A stretch of DNA of 64,000 nucleotides from Methyloradius palustris (GCF_019703875.1 NZ_AP024110.1:2170001-2234000), one strand, 5' to 3'; counted from the first letter of the stretch, positions 44,091-54,132 are shown. Program-made: numbers and translations. The notes: generated from the sequence alone by a model not told the origin.

Positions 44091-44987
44091 ATGACTGACT
44101 TTACTACCTGGGCGCTGGATATTCAGCAGCGTACCGAACACGCACTTGAGCAACTTCTACCGAAGGCAAATATCGCCCCTCAGCGCCTGCATGACGCCAT
44201 GCGCTATGCACTGCTCGGTGGCGGCAAGCGAGTCCGGGCATTGCTGGCGCATGCCGCTGGTTCGCTATGTGACGCAAATGCTAACAAAGTAGATATAGCT
44301 GCCAGTGCTGTAGAGATGATTCACGCTTATTCCCTAGTACATGACGACATGCCCTGCATGGATGATGATGATTTACGCCGCGGCAAACCTTCGTGCCACA
44401 AACAATATGATGATGCGACTGCGCTACTGGTTGGCGATGCGTTGCAAACACTGGCATTTCAGACCTTGGCAACAACAGAGCAAAACCTAGATTTCACCCC
44501 TGAACAACAACTCAAAATGCTCTCAACACTTACAATTGCAAGCGGCTCACGCGGCATGGCAGGTGGACAGGCAATTGATTTAGCTAGTGTTGGTAAAGAG
44601 CTGACGCAACTTGAACTTGAATATATGCATATTCATAAAACTGGGGCTTTGATCCGCGCAGCCGCCCTGCTGGGTGCTTACTGTGCAAATCAAGAAGACA
44701 AAGCAAAAATCGCCGCTATCCAACAATATGCTGAAGCAATAGGTTTAGCTTTTCAGGTAGTCGATGACATTTTGGATACTGAAGCAGATACAGCAACGCT
44801 AGGCAAAACTGCTGGCAAGGATGCCGATAGTAATAAACCTACTTATGTCACTATACTGGGCATCACGCGTGCCAAAGCCTTGGCCAATGAGCTTTACGAA
44901 AATGCACTTGCTGCACTCAAACCCTTTGGAGAGGAAGCTTTGCGTTTGAGACAGCTAGCCCAATTTATTATGCAACGCAGTTTTTAA
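44091..44987 (+). CDS. ispA: Farnesyl diphosphate synthase
   Basis: IspA condenses IPP with DMAPP and GPP to farnesyl diphosphate. The first aspartate-rich motif is DDMPCMD at 85-91, the second DDILD near residue 225; GGGKRVRA near 44 binds the substrate. The length (298 aa) is standard. dxs follows after 18 bp, linking precursor supply and prenyl chain synthesis, which here also feeds the ubiquinone genes. Confidence 0.95.
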   Translation: MTDFTTWALDIQQRTEHALEQLLPKANIAPQRLHDAMRYALLGGGKRVRALLAHAAGSLCDANANKVDIAASAVEMIHAYSLVHDDMPCMDDDDLRRGKPSCHKQYDDATALLVGDALQTLAFQTLATTEQNLDFTPEQQLKMLSTLTIASGSRGMAGGQAIDLASVGKELTQLELEYMHIHKTGALIRAAALLGAYCANQEDKAKIAAIQQYAEAIGLAFQVVDDILDTEADTATLGKTAGKDADSNKPTYVTILGITRAKALANELYENALAALKPFGEEALRLRQLAQFIMQRSF

Positions 44988-45005
44988 AGACCGCTTTTAA
45001 CCACC

Positions 45006-46847
45006 ATGTACCCATTATTAGATACGATCAATTCACCTGACGAATTAAGACAACTTGATCGCAAAGACTTACGCGAGCTGGCAGAGCAACTGCGTATGTT
45101 CTTGATTGATAGCGTCTCTAAAACTGGCGGCCACTTGTCATCAAATCTAGGCGTAGTCGAGCTCACAATTGCATTGCACTATGTATTCAACACCCCTGAT
45201 GACCGTCTGGTATGGGATGTAGGCCATCAAACCTATCCGCATAAAATACTTACAGGCCGACGTAAAGCCATGCAAAACCTGCGTAAACCAAGCGGGATTG
45301 CAGGCTTCCCCAGGCGCAATGAAAGTGCTTATGATACCTTTGGTACGGGACACTCAAGTACATCAATATCAGCCGCTCTTGGCATGGCGATTGCTGCCCA
45401 GTTAACAGGCTCTGAGCGTCGCGCTGTAGCGATTATCGGCGATGGCGCCATGACTGCCGGCATGGCATTTGAAGCATTGAATAATGCCGGGGCGATGGAT
45501 GCAAACTTGCTCGTCGTGCTCAACGATAACGATATGTCTATTTCACCTAACGTTGGTGCACTGCAACATTATTTAGCCAAGCTTCTATCTGGCCGCTTTT
45601 ATGACAGCGTACGCCGCTCTGGTGAAAAAATGCTGGGTGTGATGCCACCCGTTCTGGAATTCGCAAAACGTGCTGAAGAACATGTTAAAGGCATGGTGAC
45701 GCCAGGCACTTTATTTGAGGAATTCGGCTTCAATTACATTGGGCCCATTGATGGCCATGATCTGGATGTGTTGGTTACCACTTTAAATAATATTCGCCAT
45801 CTAAAAGGGCCACAGTTCCTGCATGTGGTCACACAAAAGGGGCGTGGTTACGAGCCTGCAGAGGATAATCCCGGTAAGTTTCATGGTGTTGGAAAATTTG
45901 ACCCTGCCAATGGTTATGAAGCGCCAAAATCCAGCACTAAAACCTACACGCAAGTATTTGGTGACTGGTTGGTCGATATGGCGGCAAAAGATGAGCGACT
46001 GATCGGCATCACACCTGCGATGTCTGATGGTTCAGGCCTGAATGCTTTTGCCGAAGCCTACCCAAAACGTTTTTTTGATGTGGGCATTGCTGAACAACAT
46101 GCGTTGACATTTGCAGCAGGCATGGCGTGCGATGGCATGAAGCCTGTCGTGGCCATCTATTCCACATTTCTCCAGCGTGCTTATGACCAACTGATTCACG
46201 ATATTGCATTGCAGAACCTGCCTGTCGTATTTGCAATTGACCGTGCCGGCCTAGTAGGGGCCGATGGCCCAACCCATGCAGGCAGTTTTGATATCAGCTA
46301 TATGCGCTGTATTCCCAACCTCATCATCATGACACCGAGCGATGAAAACGAATGCAGGCAGATGCTTTATACCGCCTATATGCAGAATGGCCCAACTGCA
46401 GTGCGTTACCCACGCGGCGGCGGCACTGGTGTAGAGATTAAAAGCGAGATGCATGCACTGCCGATTGGCAAAGGTGAGATACGCCGCCAAGGCAAGAAAA
46501 TTGCGATTCTTGCTTTTGGCAGCATGCTCAAACCAGCACTGGAAGCTGGCGAACAGTTGAATGCTACCGTCGCCAATATGCGTTTTGTGAAGCCGCTGGA
46601 TATTGCCCTGATTACCGAATTAGCTGCTAGCCATGATTTATTGGTCACGGTAGAAGAAAACGCTGTCATGGGCGGTGCAGGCGCTGCTGTGATTGAAGCC
46701 CTGCAACATATCAACCAGAAAATTGCGACCTTATCGCTAGGTTTGTCCGATACATTTATTGAACATGGCGTGCATGAAACCATGTTGGCAAACTGTGGTC
46801 TAGATGCTCAGGGCATTATTGCTGCAATTGAGAAAATATTAACCTAG
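45006..46847 (+). CDS. dxs: 1-deoxy-D-xylulose-5-phosphate synthase
   Basis: Dxs makes DXP from pyruvate and glyceraldehyde-3-phosphate, the entry step of the MEP pathway, using thiamine diphosphate. The TPP motif IIGDGAMTAGMAFEALNNAG lies near residue 150, the transketolase-like pyrimidine domain with DVGIAEQHALTFAAG near 360, and the C-terminal transketolase domain ends at 613 residues. It is full length and directly follows ispA. Confidence 0.97.
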   Translation: MYPLLDTINSPDELRQLDRKDLRELAEQLRMFLIDSVSKTGGHLSSNLGVVELTIALHYVFNTPDDRLVWDVGHQTYPHKILTGRRKAMQNLRKPSGIAGFPRRNESAYDTFGTGHSSTSISAALGMAIAAQLTGSERRAVAIIGDGAMTAGMAFEALNNAGAMDANLLVVLNDNDMSISPNVGALQHYLAKLLSGRFYDSVRRSGEKMLGVMPPVLEFAKRAEEHVKGMVTPGTLFEEFGFNYIGPIDGHDLDVLVTTLNNIRHLKGPQFLHVVTQKGRGYEPAEDNPGKFHGVGKFDPANGYEAPKSSTKTYTQVFGDWLVDMAAKDERLIGITPAMSDGSGLNAFAEAYPKRFFDVGIAEQHALTFAAGMACDGMKPVVAIYSTFLQRAYDQLIHDIALQNLPVVFAIDRAGLVGADGPTHAGSFDISYMRCIPNLIIMTPSDENECRQMLYTAYMQNGPTAVRYPRGGGTGVEIKSEMHALPIGKGEIRRQGKKIAILAFGSMLKPALEAGEQLNATVANMRFVKPLDIALITELAASHDLLVTVEENAVMGGAGAAVIEALQHINQKIATLSLGLSDTFIEHGVHETMLANCGLDAQGIIAAIEKILT

Positions 46848-46907
46848 TGTTATACTCAAGTATTAAAGTTACATCATTTGCTTGAGTAACCATTATCGAG
46901 AATCTAA

Positions 46908-47714
46908 ATGAACCAACCCATATTACCTACGATTGAAGATGTCCAAAATACCCCAGATATACGCCATTTGGCGATTGATAAGGTGGGCATCAAGTCAATC
47001 CGCCACCCAGTCAAAGTCAAAGATAAAACAGGTGGCGTGCAACACACGGTAGCCATGTTTGATATGTATGTGCATTTGCCGCATAACTTCAAAGGCACCC
47101 ATATGTCTCGTTTTGTTGAGATTCTCAACATGAATGAGCGTGAGATTTCAATTGAGTCTTTTGAGAGTATTTTGCGCGAGATGGTGAAACGTCTTGAGGC
47201 CGAATCTGGCTATGTGCAGATGACATTCCCATACTTCATCAACAAGGCAGCGCCTGTATCTGGCGTGCAAAGCTTGCTGGATTATGAAGTTAGTTTTATT
47301 GGTGAGATTAACCAAGGTAAGTTTGATATTACGGTCAAGGTCTTAGTGCCTGTCACCAGCCTTTGTCCTTGCTCGAAGAAAATATCTAACTATGGTGCGC
47401 ACAATCAGCGTTCGCACGTAACGATTACAGCACTCATCAATGATTTCATCTGGGTTGAAGACCTGATCCGTATTGTTGAATCACAAGCTTCTTCAGAGCT
47501 CTACGGTTTATTGAAGCGTCCAGACGAGAAGTACGTAACAGAGCATGCTTACGACAATCCAAAATTCGTTGAAGATATGGTGCGTGATGTAGCAGCACAG
47601 TTAATCGCCGAAAAGCGCATTGATAAATTTGTGGTGGAGTCAGAGAACTTTGAGTCTATCCATAATCACTCAGCTTACGCATTGATTGAGAGCGATAAGC
47701 GCATAAAGAAATAA
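46908..47714 (+). CDS. folE2: GTP cyclohydrolase IB (FolE2)
   Basis: FolE2 makes dihydroneopterin triphosphate for folate and tetrahydromethanopterin-type cofactors without strict zinc dependence. The 268-residue protein has the family motifs VTSLCPCSKKIS with the metal cysteine and YGAHNQRSHVTI. Its position after dxs is common in Betaproteobacteria. In a methylotroph it may be the main supplier of pterin precursors, which is an inference. Confidence 0.95.
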   Translation: MNQPILPTIEDVQNTPDIRHLAIDKVGIKSIRHPVKVKDKTGGVQHTVAMFDMYVHLPHNFKGTHMSRFVEILNMNEREISIESFESILREMVKRLEAESGYVQMTFPYFINKAAPVSGVQSLLDYEVSFIGEINQGKFDITVKVLVPVTSLCPCSKKISNYGAHNQRSHVTITALINDFIWVEDLIRIVESQASSELYGLLKRPDEKYVTEHAYDNPKFVEDMVRDVAAQLIAEKRIDKFVVESENFESIHNHSAYALIESDKRIKK

Positions 47715-47730
47715 GCTGAGTAACCAGAAT

Positions 47731-47760
47731 AAAAAAGCCGCATCTGTATGCGGCTTTTTT
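47731..47760. terminator. Intrinsic terminator after folE2
   Basis: AAAAAAGCCGCAT (47731-47743) and ATGCGGCTTTTTT (47748-47760) form a perfect 13-bp stem with a CTGT loop and a U-run on the plus strand; the flanking A-run makes it usable from both sides, for the convergent aspartic protease gene too. Confidence 0.93.
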
Positions 47761-47783
47761 ATTGTCTCTCGAGGTGAGGCCTT

Positions 47784-48431
47784 TCAATACTTCTTGGTCA
47801 GCGTCATTGTGGTTGCATCTCGCTTCATATCCATGCGATTAAGGGCAGTCATACCCAGCAACACGACTGATGGCGAGCCGCCTTCAAGCACTAGCGCATT
47901 CACCTGATTCAATACCAATCCGCCAATTTTAAGGGTATTGATGACTACATTGTAGCCAACCACAGTACCGCTTGCGGTTTCAAGCAACTCCTTTTTGCCT
48001 CTTTTGTAATCAAGCCCAGCATAAGCTGCATCACCACTATTCAGCGCAACAGCGGTTGCTCCAGTATCTACAAGAAACCTCAACGAAGCGCCGTTCACAT
48101 AGCCATCTGCAAAATAATGCCCCGCAGAATCGGCATACAAGGTCACATTTCCAGCACTAGGAGAATTTCCACCAACCGAGGCCGCTTGACCCATGCCCAG
48201 CTCTTTCTGCTTACCCTCAACCTCAAATACCGCTTTGGCACTATCGGCTGAGATCAGTTTTACGCCTTGCACTGTTTGCCCAACAGAAAGCGTTTGCGGC
48301 TTACCCGCATTGATAATGACCACTGCCTTGCTACTAAAAAGACCAACCACATTGATGCTGGTATCCGCAAAACCGAGCGTCGAGATTGTGGAAAGAAGCA
48401 AAAAAACGTTGAATTGGATGAGTAATTTCAC
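47784..48431 (-). CDS. Retropepsin-like periplasmic aspartic protease
   Basis: The 215-residue precursor has a signal peptide (cleavage near GFA-DT) and a C-terminal single-domain aspartic protease fold with the catalytic DTGAT at 122-126 and the hydrophobic-hydrophobic-Gly motif VVLLGMTAL. It belongs to the TIGR02281-type clan AA family, which acts as a dimer. Substrates are unknown. It lies downstream of the MFS gene on the same strand (24 bp). Confidence 0.87.
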   Translation of the reverse strand: MKLLIQFNVFLLLSTISTLGFADTSINVVGLFSSKAVVIINAGKPQTLSVGQTVQGVKLISADSAKAVFEVEGKQKELGMGQAASVGGNSPSAGNVTLYADSAGHYFADGYVNGASLRFLVDTGATAVALNSGDAAYAGLDYKRGKKELLETASGTVVGYNVVINTLKIGGLVLNQVNALVLEGGSPSVVLLGMTALNRMDMKRDATTMTLTKKY

Positions 48432-48455
48432 TAAGTTCTCTCTAAATACGATTGA

Positions 48456-49628
48456 TTAAGCGCTATGTACTTGATTCGATATTGCGCCATGTTTTGGCAT
48501 CATGCATGCGAATAAAACAAAGCCTAGCATAGCGCAGCAGGCGGACAGCGTAAACGTCCAACTTGGGCCCAGCGACTCCCAGCAGAATCCGCTCATCATG
48601 GCGCCAAATGTTCCACCTAGTCCGTAAGAAACACTGGTGTATAAACCCTGCCCCTTGGATTGGTGTTTGCCTTTGAAATAATGATGCGTGAGGGCAACTG
48701 CGGTAGCATGGTAGGTGCCAAATGTAGCCGCATGCAGGGTTTGCGCCAGTAAAATCAACATCCAGAAATCAATCGCCCAACCGATGATTATGAATCGCAC
48801 AAAAGCCAATAGTAGGCTAGCCAGCATAATATTGCGCAAACCAAATTTGGCGGTCAGGCGAGGCATGTAGATAAATATCAAAATCTCACACATGACGCCC
48901 ACACCCCAAAGCCAGCCGACTTGAGCTGCCGTGTAGGCGTGGTCTACCAGATAAATCGAGTAGAAGGTGTAATAGACGCCATGTGCCGCAGCCATACTAA
49001 AACAAGCGGCCATTAAGGCAATGACCTGTGGCTGCCGCATGATTGTTGCCAGACTGCGGTGTTCAGTGTGAGGTTTTAGAAGTTTGGGTTCAGGGAGGTT
49101 GATGGAGCAGGAAAAAACGCCAACCAATAAGCCCAATATGACCCAAAGCAACGATTTGATAGTCGTGTGCTCAACAAGATAGCCAAGCCCAACAACAGCA
49201 AGAATAAAACCTACAGAACCCCACATGCGAATATGTCCATAGCGGCCAAACTTGTCGCCCAAGTGCCCCATGGTCACCACTTCAATCAGCGGTAATGACG
49301 CACTCCAGAAAAAACTAAGGGTAATCATGACCGCGAACAGCCAACCAAAAGACTCGCCGAAAAAGACACCAACGTAAGAAACCAGGCTAAGCCCTGCCAG
49401 CAACTGGATAAGCCTGACGCGCTGCCCGGTGTGATCGGCCACCCAACCCCAGACCCCCGGCGCAAAAATACGGGCAATCTGAAATAGCGACATCAACGTT
49501 GCAATTTGAAAAGCCGTGAAAGCGAGAGATTTTAAATACAAGCCCCAGAATGGGCTGAATGCACCAACAAAACCAAAGTAGGCGAAATAAAAACCAGATA
49601 ATCGCCAATAAGGGAGTTGCTTCATCAA
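48456..49628 (-). CDS. MFS transporter, HcaT/3-phenylpropionate-permease-like
   Basis: The 390-residue protein has about twelve hydrophobic helices and the MFS_1-like family N-terminus (PYWRLSGFYFAYFGFVGAFSPFWGLYL region, residues 5-31). The substrate is unknown; genes of this family are often next to aroC in Betaproteobacteria, as here. Confidence 0.87.
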   Translation of the reverse strand: MMKQLPYWRLSGFYFAYFGFVGAFSPFWGLYLKSLAFTAFQIATLMSLFQIARIFAPGVWGWVADHTGQRVRLIQLLAGLSLVSYVGVFFGESFGWLFAVMITLSFFWSASLPLIEVVTMGHLGDKFGRYGHIRMWGSVGFILAVVGLGYLVEHTTIKSLLWVILGLLVGVFSCSINLPEPKLLKPHTEHRSLATIMRQPQVIALMAACFSMAAAHGVYYTFYSIYLVDHAYTAAQVGWLWGVGVMCEILIFIYMPRLTAKFGLRNIMLASLLLAFVRFIIIGWAIDFWMLILLAQTLHAATFGTYHATAVALTHHYFKGKHQSKGQGLYTSVSYGLGGTFGAMMSGFCWESLGPSWTFTLSACCAMLGFVLFACMMPKHGAISNQVHSA

Positions 49629-49666
49629 TAGTGTCCGAGGCTTGAGCCTCTATAAATTAGATTTGC

Positions 49667-50740
49667 CTAGGTATTGATGACATCAGCACATTGCGCCCTG
49701 TGCCTGAGCGCATGATCCATCAGCACCAACGCCAGCATGGCTTCGGCAATCGGGGTTGCACGCACACCAACGCATGGATCATGACGGCCATTGGTTTGCA
49801 TGGTCACGGCATTACCTTGCTTGTCTATCGACTGCCTGCCTTGTGGAATACTAGAAGTTGGCTTGAGTGCGATATTGACCGTGATATCTTGCCCACTTGA
49901 AATTCCACCCAATATGCCGCCTGCATGGTTGCTGGCAAAGCCTTGAGGCGTCATTTCATCACTATGCACAGAGCCGCGCTGTGCCACACTGGCAAAGCCT
50001 GCGCCAACTTCAACACCTTTAACAGCATTGATGCTCATCATGGCATAGGCAATCTCTGCATCCAGCCTGTCGTAAACTGGCTCACCCCAACCCACTGGCA
50101 CGCCTTGCGCAATCACACTGATGCGCGCACCAACTGAATCGCGTTCAGCGCGAATCTTATCCAGATAGCTTTCTAACTCAGGAACAATCTCGGCATTCGG
50201 TGAGAAAAATGGATTCTGGTTAACGAAATCCAAACTTTGGAATGGAATATCGATTTCGCCCATCTGGCTCATGTAGCCATGAATAGTCACACCATAACGT
50301 TCAGACAACCATTTCTTGGCAATTGCACCACCCGCAACACGCACTGCGGTTTCGCGAGCACTTGAGCGACCACCACCACGATAATCGCGAATACCATACT
50401 TTTTCCAATAGGTGTAATCGGCATGACCAGGGCGAAAAGTATCGGCGATATTGCCATAATCCTGGCTGCGCTGGTCTTCATTACGAATCAGCAAGCCGAT
50501 AGGCGCGCCTGTGGTTTTCCCTTCAAACACACCAGATAGAATCTCGACGGTATCAGACTCTTTACGCTGCGTGACATGGCGTGAGGTACCAGGTTTGCGT
50601 CTATCCAGCTCAATCTGGATGTCGGCTGCTGTCAATGCTAACCCTGGTGGGCAGCCGTCAATCACGCCACCTATGGCTGCGCCATGAGATTCGCCAAATG
50701 AAGTCAGGGTAAATAATGTGCCGATCGTGTTGCCAGACAT
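49667..50740 (-). CDS. aroC: Chorismate synthase
   Basis: AroC converts EPSP to chorismate with reduced FMN, the last common step to the aromatic amino acids and folate. The three family signatures are visible: GESHGAAIGGVIDGCPPG at residues 12-29, RGGGRSSARETA near 130 and the C-terminal RHDPCVGVRATPIAE. It is full length at 357 residues. Confidence 0.97.
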   Translation of the reverse strand: MSGNTIGTLFTLTSFGESHGAAIGGVIDGCPPGLALTAADIQIELDRRKPGTSRHVTQRKESDTVEILSGVFEGKTTGAPIGLLIRNEDQRSQDYGNIADTFRPGHADYTYWKKYGIRDYRGGGRSSARETAVRVAGGAIAKKWLSERYGVTIHGYMSQMGEIDIPFQSLDFVNQNPFFSPNAEIVPELESYLDKIRAERDSVGARISVIAQGVPVGWGEPVYDRLDAEIAYAMMSINAVKGVEVGAGFASVAQRGSVHSDEMTPQGFASNHAGGILGGISSGQDITVNIALKPTSSIPQGRQSIDKQGNAVTMQTNGRHDPCVGVRATPIAEAMLALVLMDHALRHRAQCADVINT

Positions 50741-50822
50741 TTCAATCTCTTAAAGTAAATAATTTAATTAGCTATGAGTCTACCATAAGCCAATAGTGCT
50801 ATCGGCTCGGGTACCAGCAAAA

Positions 50823-51530
50823 TCAAGGCTTCAAACCTTGAATCCAACGCTCATAAACACCATGTGCAATGCTATTTAATTGAGCGATTCTGTTCTCAAG
50901 ATCATGCTGAATTTCTGCTACTTGCAACACACCTGGACTAGCGCTCGATTCTGCGATCTCTTTCTCACCATTTTCGCACCAGGCATTGACCAACTCTTCA
51001 GTCATCTCTATGTGGCACTGCAAGGCCAGATGTTTACCAATCGCATAAGCTTGATTCTCACAATATTGACTGGCAATTAAATGCGTGGCGTTTTCTGGCA
51101 GCGTAAATGTTTCGCCATGCCAATGAAAACTGTTGAATTTATCCAAGTCGCCAAACCATTGCTTCGCTACTGAACTCTTGGTGACACTCACTTCACCCCA
51201 ACCGATTTCCTTGACTGGATTACTGCCCACCACCCCGCCAAGCGCTTTGCTGATGAGCTGTCCGCCGAGGCAATGCCCTAACACTGGAATATCTAAACTT
51301 ACAGCCTCACGAATCAACTCAAGCAGATGCGGAATCCATGGCAGAGGGTCGTTCACACTCATTGGGCCGCCCATAAAAACAATTCCACTAAAAGCCTTGG
51401 CTGAAGGTGGCAATGGCTCATTCTCATCCACTTTTATTGACTTCCAAATAATACCTTTCTCAGTCAAAAACTTGCCTAAGTAACCTGAGCCTTCGATCTT
51501 GGCATGTCGAAAAATAACAACTGGCTTCAT
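50823..51530 (-). CDS. Class I glutamine amidotransferase-like protein
   Basis: The 235-residue protein is a stand-alone GATase1 with the nucleophile Cys87 in GHCLGGQ and the His-x-Glu pair in QCHIEMTEE. It resembles the GuaA-like GATase group (YfeJ type) that lacks a synthetase partner. The amino acceptor is unknown; no partner gene is adjacent. Confidence 0.85.
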   Translation of the reverse strand: MKPVVIFRHAKIEGSGYLGKFLTEKGIIWKSIKVDENEPLPPSAKAFSGIVFMGGPMSVNDPLPWIPHLLELIREAVSLDIPVLGHCLGGQLISKALGGVVGSNPVKEIGWGEVSVTKSSVAKQWFGDLDKFNSFHWHGETFTLPENATHLIASQYCENQAYAIGKHLALQCHIEMTEELVNAWCENGEKEIAESSASPGVLQVAEIQHDLENRIAQLNSIAHGVYERWIQGLKP

Positions 51531-51610
51531 AACGCTTTTTCCTACATTTATATAATTAAGATTTAACCTTAAATGGTTAACGATTACTACGTCATTTCAT
51601 GTGTTAACTA

Positions 51611-52147
51611 CTAGCTTTCAATAACTTTCAACTCACCTAATTTCAGTCCATCAAGCGAATGCTGCCCAACCGCATACCTGATGAGGCGCAAAGTCGGGAA
51701 TCCAATTTTTGCCGTCATGCGTCGTACTTGGCGATTTTTGCCTTCGCTAATCTTAATCTCAAGCCAGCTAGTTGGTATGGACTTACGCTCGCGGATAGGA
51801 GGGTCACGTAACCAGAGATTCGCCGGCTCTTCCATTATTCTAAGTTCGGCAGGCTGTGTCACGAAATCCCCCAGATCAACACCTTTTCTCAAAGGCGCTA
51901 ACTCTTCATCGCTCGGTACACCTTCAACCTGCGCCCAGTAAATTTTTGATTCTTTATACTTTGGGTGCGCAATTCGATGTTGAAGCGCACCATCATCAGT
52001 TAGAATAAGTAAACCTTCGCTGTCAGTATCCAAGCGGCCTGCTGCATAGACATTCGGAATGCTCACAAAGTCTTTAAGTGTTGGGTGCGACTCATGCGCG
52101 CTGAACTGGCAGACAACACCATAAGGTTTATTGAACAAAATTAGCAT
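51611..52147 (-). CDS. rluE: 23S rRNA pseudouridine synthase, RluE-like
   Basis: The 178-residue RsuA/RluB-E family enzyme has the catalytic Asp40 in GRLDTDSEGLL and the GKNRQVRRM motif near residue 136. It lacks an N-terminal S4 domain, which fits RluE (U2457 in E. coli numbering). It is divergent from icd. Confidence 0.88.
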   Translation of the reverse strand: MLILFNKPYGVVCQFSAHESHPTLKDFVSIPNVYAAGRLDTDSEGLLILTDDGALQHRIAHPKYKESKIYWAQVEGVPSDEELAPLRKGVDLGDFVTQPAELRIMEEPANLWLRDPPIRERKSIPTSWLEIKISEGKNRQVRRMTAKIGFPTLRLIRYAVGQHSLDGLKLGELKVIES

Positions 52148-52188
52148 GCAAATTGCTTCAACATAATTTTCTAATTGGGATGAATTAC

Positions 52189-53427
52189 ATGTCTACAAAA
52201 ATCGTCGTGCCCAGTCAGGGTGAAAAAATCACTGTCAATGCGGATAATTCATTGAATGTGCCAGATAACCCGATTATCCCATTTATTGAAGGTGATGGCA
52301 TTGGTATTGATATCACGCCGCCCATGATGCAAGTCATTGATGCGGCCGTGAACAAGGCCTATGGCGGCAAACGAAAAATTTCATGGATGGAAGTATATGC
52401 AGGTGAAAAATCCCTCAAAGTCTATGGTGAAAACCAATGGCTACCTGAAGAAACCATGCAGGCGATCAAAGACTATGTCATTTCAATCAAAGGCCCGCTG
52501 ACAACGCCAGTCGGTGGAGGCATCCGCTCATTGAACGTGACTTTGCGCCAAGAGCTCGATTTATATGTCTGTTTGCGCCCTATCCAATATTTCACTGGTG
52601 TGCCCAGCCCAGTTAAAGCACCTGAAAAAACTAATATGGTGATTTTCCGCGAAAACACAGAAGATATTTATGCTGGAATTGAATGGGCAGCAGGTAGCGA
52701 CGAAGTTAAAAAGGTCATCGCATTCTTGAGTGATATGGGTGCACGCAAGAAAATACGCTTCCCAGAGTCATCAGCCATCGGCATCAAACCCGTATCTATC
52801 GACGGCAGCAAGCGCCTGATTCGCAAAGCCATTGAATACGCCATTGATAACAATCGCAAATCGGTCACGATTACCCACAAAGGTAACATCATGAAATTCA
52901 CCGAAGGTGGATTCAAAACATGGGGTTATGAGCTGGCTAAAGAAGAGTTTGGCGCGGTCGAGATTGACGGCGGGCCTTGGTGCAAGCTACCGAATGGCAT
53001 CATTATCAAAGACTGCATTGCCGATGCATTCCTGCAGGAAATTTTGTTACATCCAGAAGATTATGATGTGGTAGCAGCGCTCAACCTGAATGGTGATTAT
53101 ATGTCTGATGCCTTGGCAGCTCAGGTTGGTGGAATTGGCATTGCCCCTGGCGCCAACCTCTCTGACACTACAGCAATGTTTGAGGCCACCCATGGAACAG
53201 CACCGAAGATTGCGGGTAAGGATATTGCTAACCCAAGCTCATTAATACTTTCAGCAGAAATGATGCTGCGTCATCTGGGCTGGGTTGAGGCTGCTGATTT
53301 AGTCATTTCAGGCGTAGCAAAAGCCATTAGTGCCAAACGCGTGACTTATGACTTTTCATCACAGATGGAAGGTGCGACCAACGTTTCAAGCTCAGCATTC
53401 GGCAGCGAAATCGTCAGCCATATGTAG
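52189..53427 (+). CDS. icd: NADP-dependent isocitrate dehydrogenase
   Basis: Icd oxidises isocitrate to 2-oxoglutarate. It belongs to the E. coli-type homodimer: the substrate/phosphorylation loop GGIRSLNVTLRQ and the NADP site around THKGNIMKFTEGGFK are clear. The frame is open from a TTG at 52153, but the ATG at 52189 (412 aa; MSTKIVVPSQG) fits family starts. A strong terminator follows. Confidence 0.95.
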   Translation: MSTKIVVPSQGEKITVNADNSLNVPDNPIIPFIEGDGIGIDITPPMMQVIDAAVNKAYGGKRKISWMEVYAGEKSLKVYGENQWLPEETMQAIKDYVISIKGPLTTPVGGGIRSLNVTLRQELDLYVCLRPIQYFTGVPSPVKAPEKTNMVIFRENTEDIYAGIEWAAGSDEVKKVIAFLSDMGARKKIRFPESSAIGIKPVSIDGSKRLIRKAIEYAIDNNRKSVTITHKGNIMKFTEGGFKTWGYELAKEEFGAVEIDGGPWCKLPNGIIIKDCIADAFLQEILLHPEDYDVVAALNLNGDYMSDALAAQVGGIGIAPGANLSDTTAMFEATHGTAPKIAGKDIANPSSLILSAEMMLRHLGWVEAADLVISGVAKAISAKRVTYDFSSQMEGATNVSSSAFGSEIVSHM

Positions 53428-53460
53428 CGTTATTGAAACCACCTAGAATTAATGCACAAA

Positions 53461-53492
53461 AAAAGCGCCGAAGTTTTAACTTCGGCGCTTTT
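53461..53492. terminator. Bidirectional terminator between icd and the cold shock gene
   Basis: AAAAGCGCCGAAGTT (53461-53475) and AACTTCGGCGCTTTT (53478-53492) form a perfect GC-rich stem with A/T ends giving U-runs on both strands. Confidence 0.93.
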
Positions 53493-53534
53493 CTAAAGAT
53501 TCAACAATCTCAAATTCAAAAGAATTCTAATTAA

Positions 53535-53738
53535 CTAGGCTTTTTGAATATTTGACGCTTGTTTACCTTTTGGACCTTCAGTCACGTCAAAGCTTACGCG
53601 TTGACCTTCTTTAAGACTCTTATAGCCAGCTTCAACAATCGCAGAGAAGTGTGCAAATAAATCATCGCCGCCATCATCTGGAGTAATAAAGCCGAAGCCT
53701 TTAGAATCATTAAACCATTTTACGGTACCAGTTGCCAT
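53535..53738 (-). CDS. csp: Cold shock protein (CspA family)
   Basis: The 67-residue OB-fold nucleic acid chaperone has RNP1 KGFGFITP at 13-20 and RNP2 DLFAHF at 26-31. The RBS AAGGAAG precedes the ATG. A long non-coding region upstream fits the long structured 5' untranslated regions of csp genes. It may be constitutive or cold-induced. Confidence 0.96.
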   Translation of the reverse strand: MATGTVKWFNDSKGFGFITPDDGGDDLFAHFSAIVEAGYKSLKEGQRVSFDVTEGPKGKQASNIQKA

Positions 53739-54132
53739 TTCAGACTTCCTTACTAAACATAAGGGGAGGCGACCCCAAAAGTTTGTACTTCAAGAACTTA
53801 AGTCGGTAGTGCCGGCTACTATGAGCTCGAATTTCAAACGCCTAGCCAGATTTTTACTTGCGTTATTTAAATAAGTCAAGGATTTTTATGATTATTTTAA
53901 AAAAGATAATCCCACTATTAAAAGTTTTCTTGAATTATGCTGTTAATTGTTGATAATTAAGAAAACCTTGCTTAAAGCAGTTCGATACAAGCCACTAAAA
54001 AAATGCTATCTTTGCAAAGAAATGATGGCTTAGCATGAAGCTTGCATACTTTCTTATTAGGTTTGGTTTTAATAGTGCATCATCGCTCACCATGAGCTTG
54101 GGCATTTAATTCTGGGAAATCATACTATTTAA
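53739..54132. promoter_or_regulatory. Intergenic region between csp and pilB, with a hairpin
   Basis: No gene is seen in these 394 bases. The side near csp contains GGGG-N6-CCCC (53762-53775 region) and AT-rich sequence that probably holds its promoter and 5' untranslated region. TTTTCTTGAATTAT (53925-53938) pairs with ATAATTAAGAAAA (53953-53965) with one bulged base. The pilB side has no recognisable sigma-54 promoter. Confidence 0.5.

Noticed and set aside
54020..54060. Sigma-54 promoter upstream of pilB (TGGCTTAG...CTTGCA)
   Set aside because: The distance between the GG and GC elements is about five bases too long for a -24/-12 promoter.
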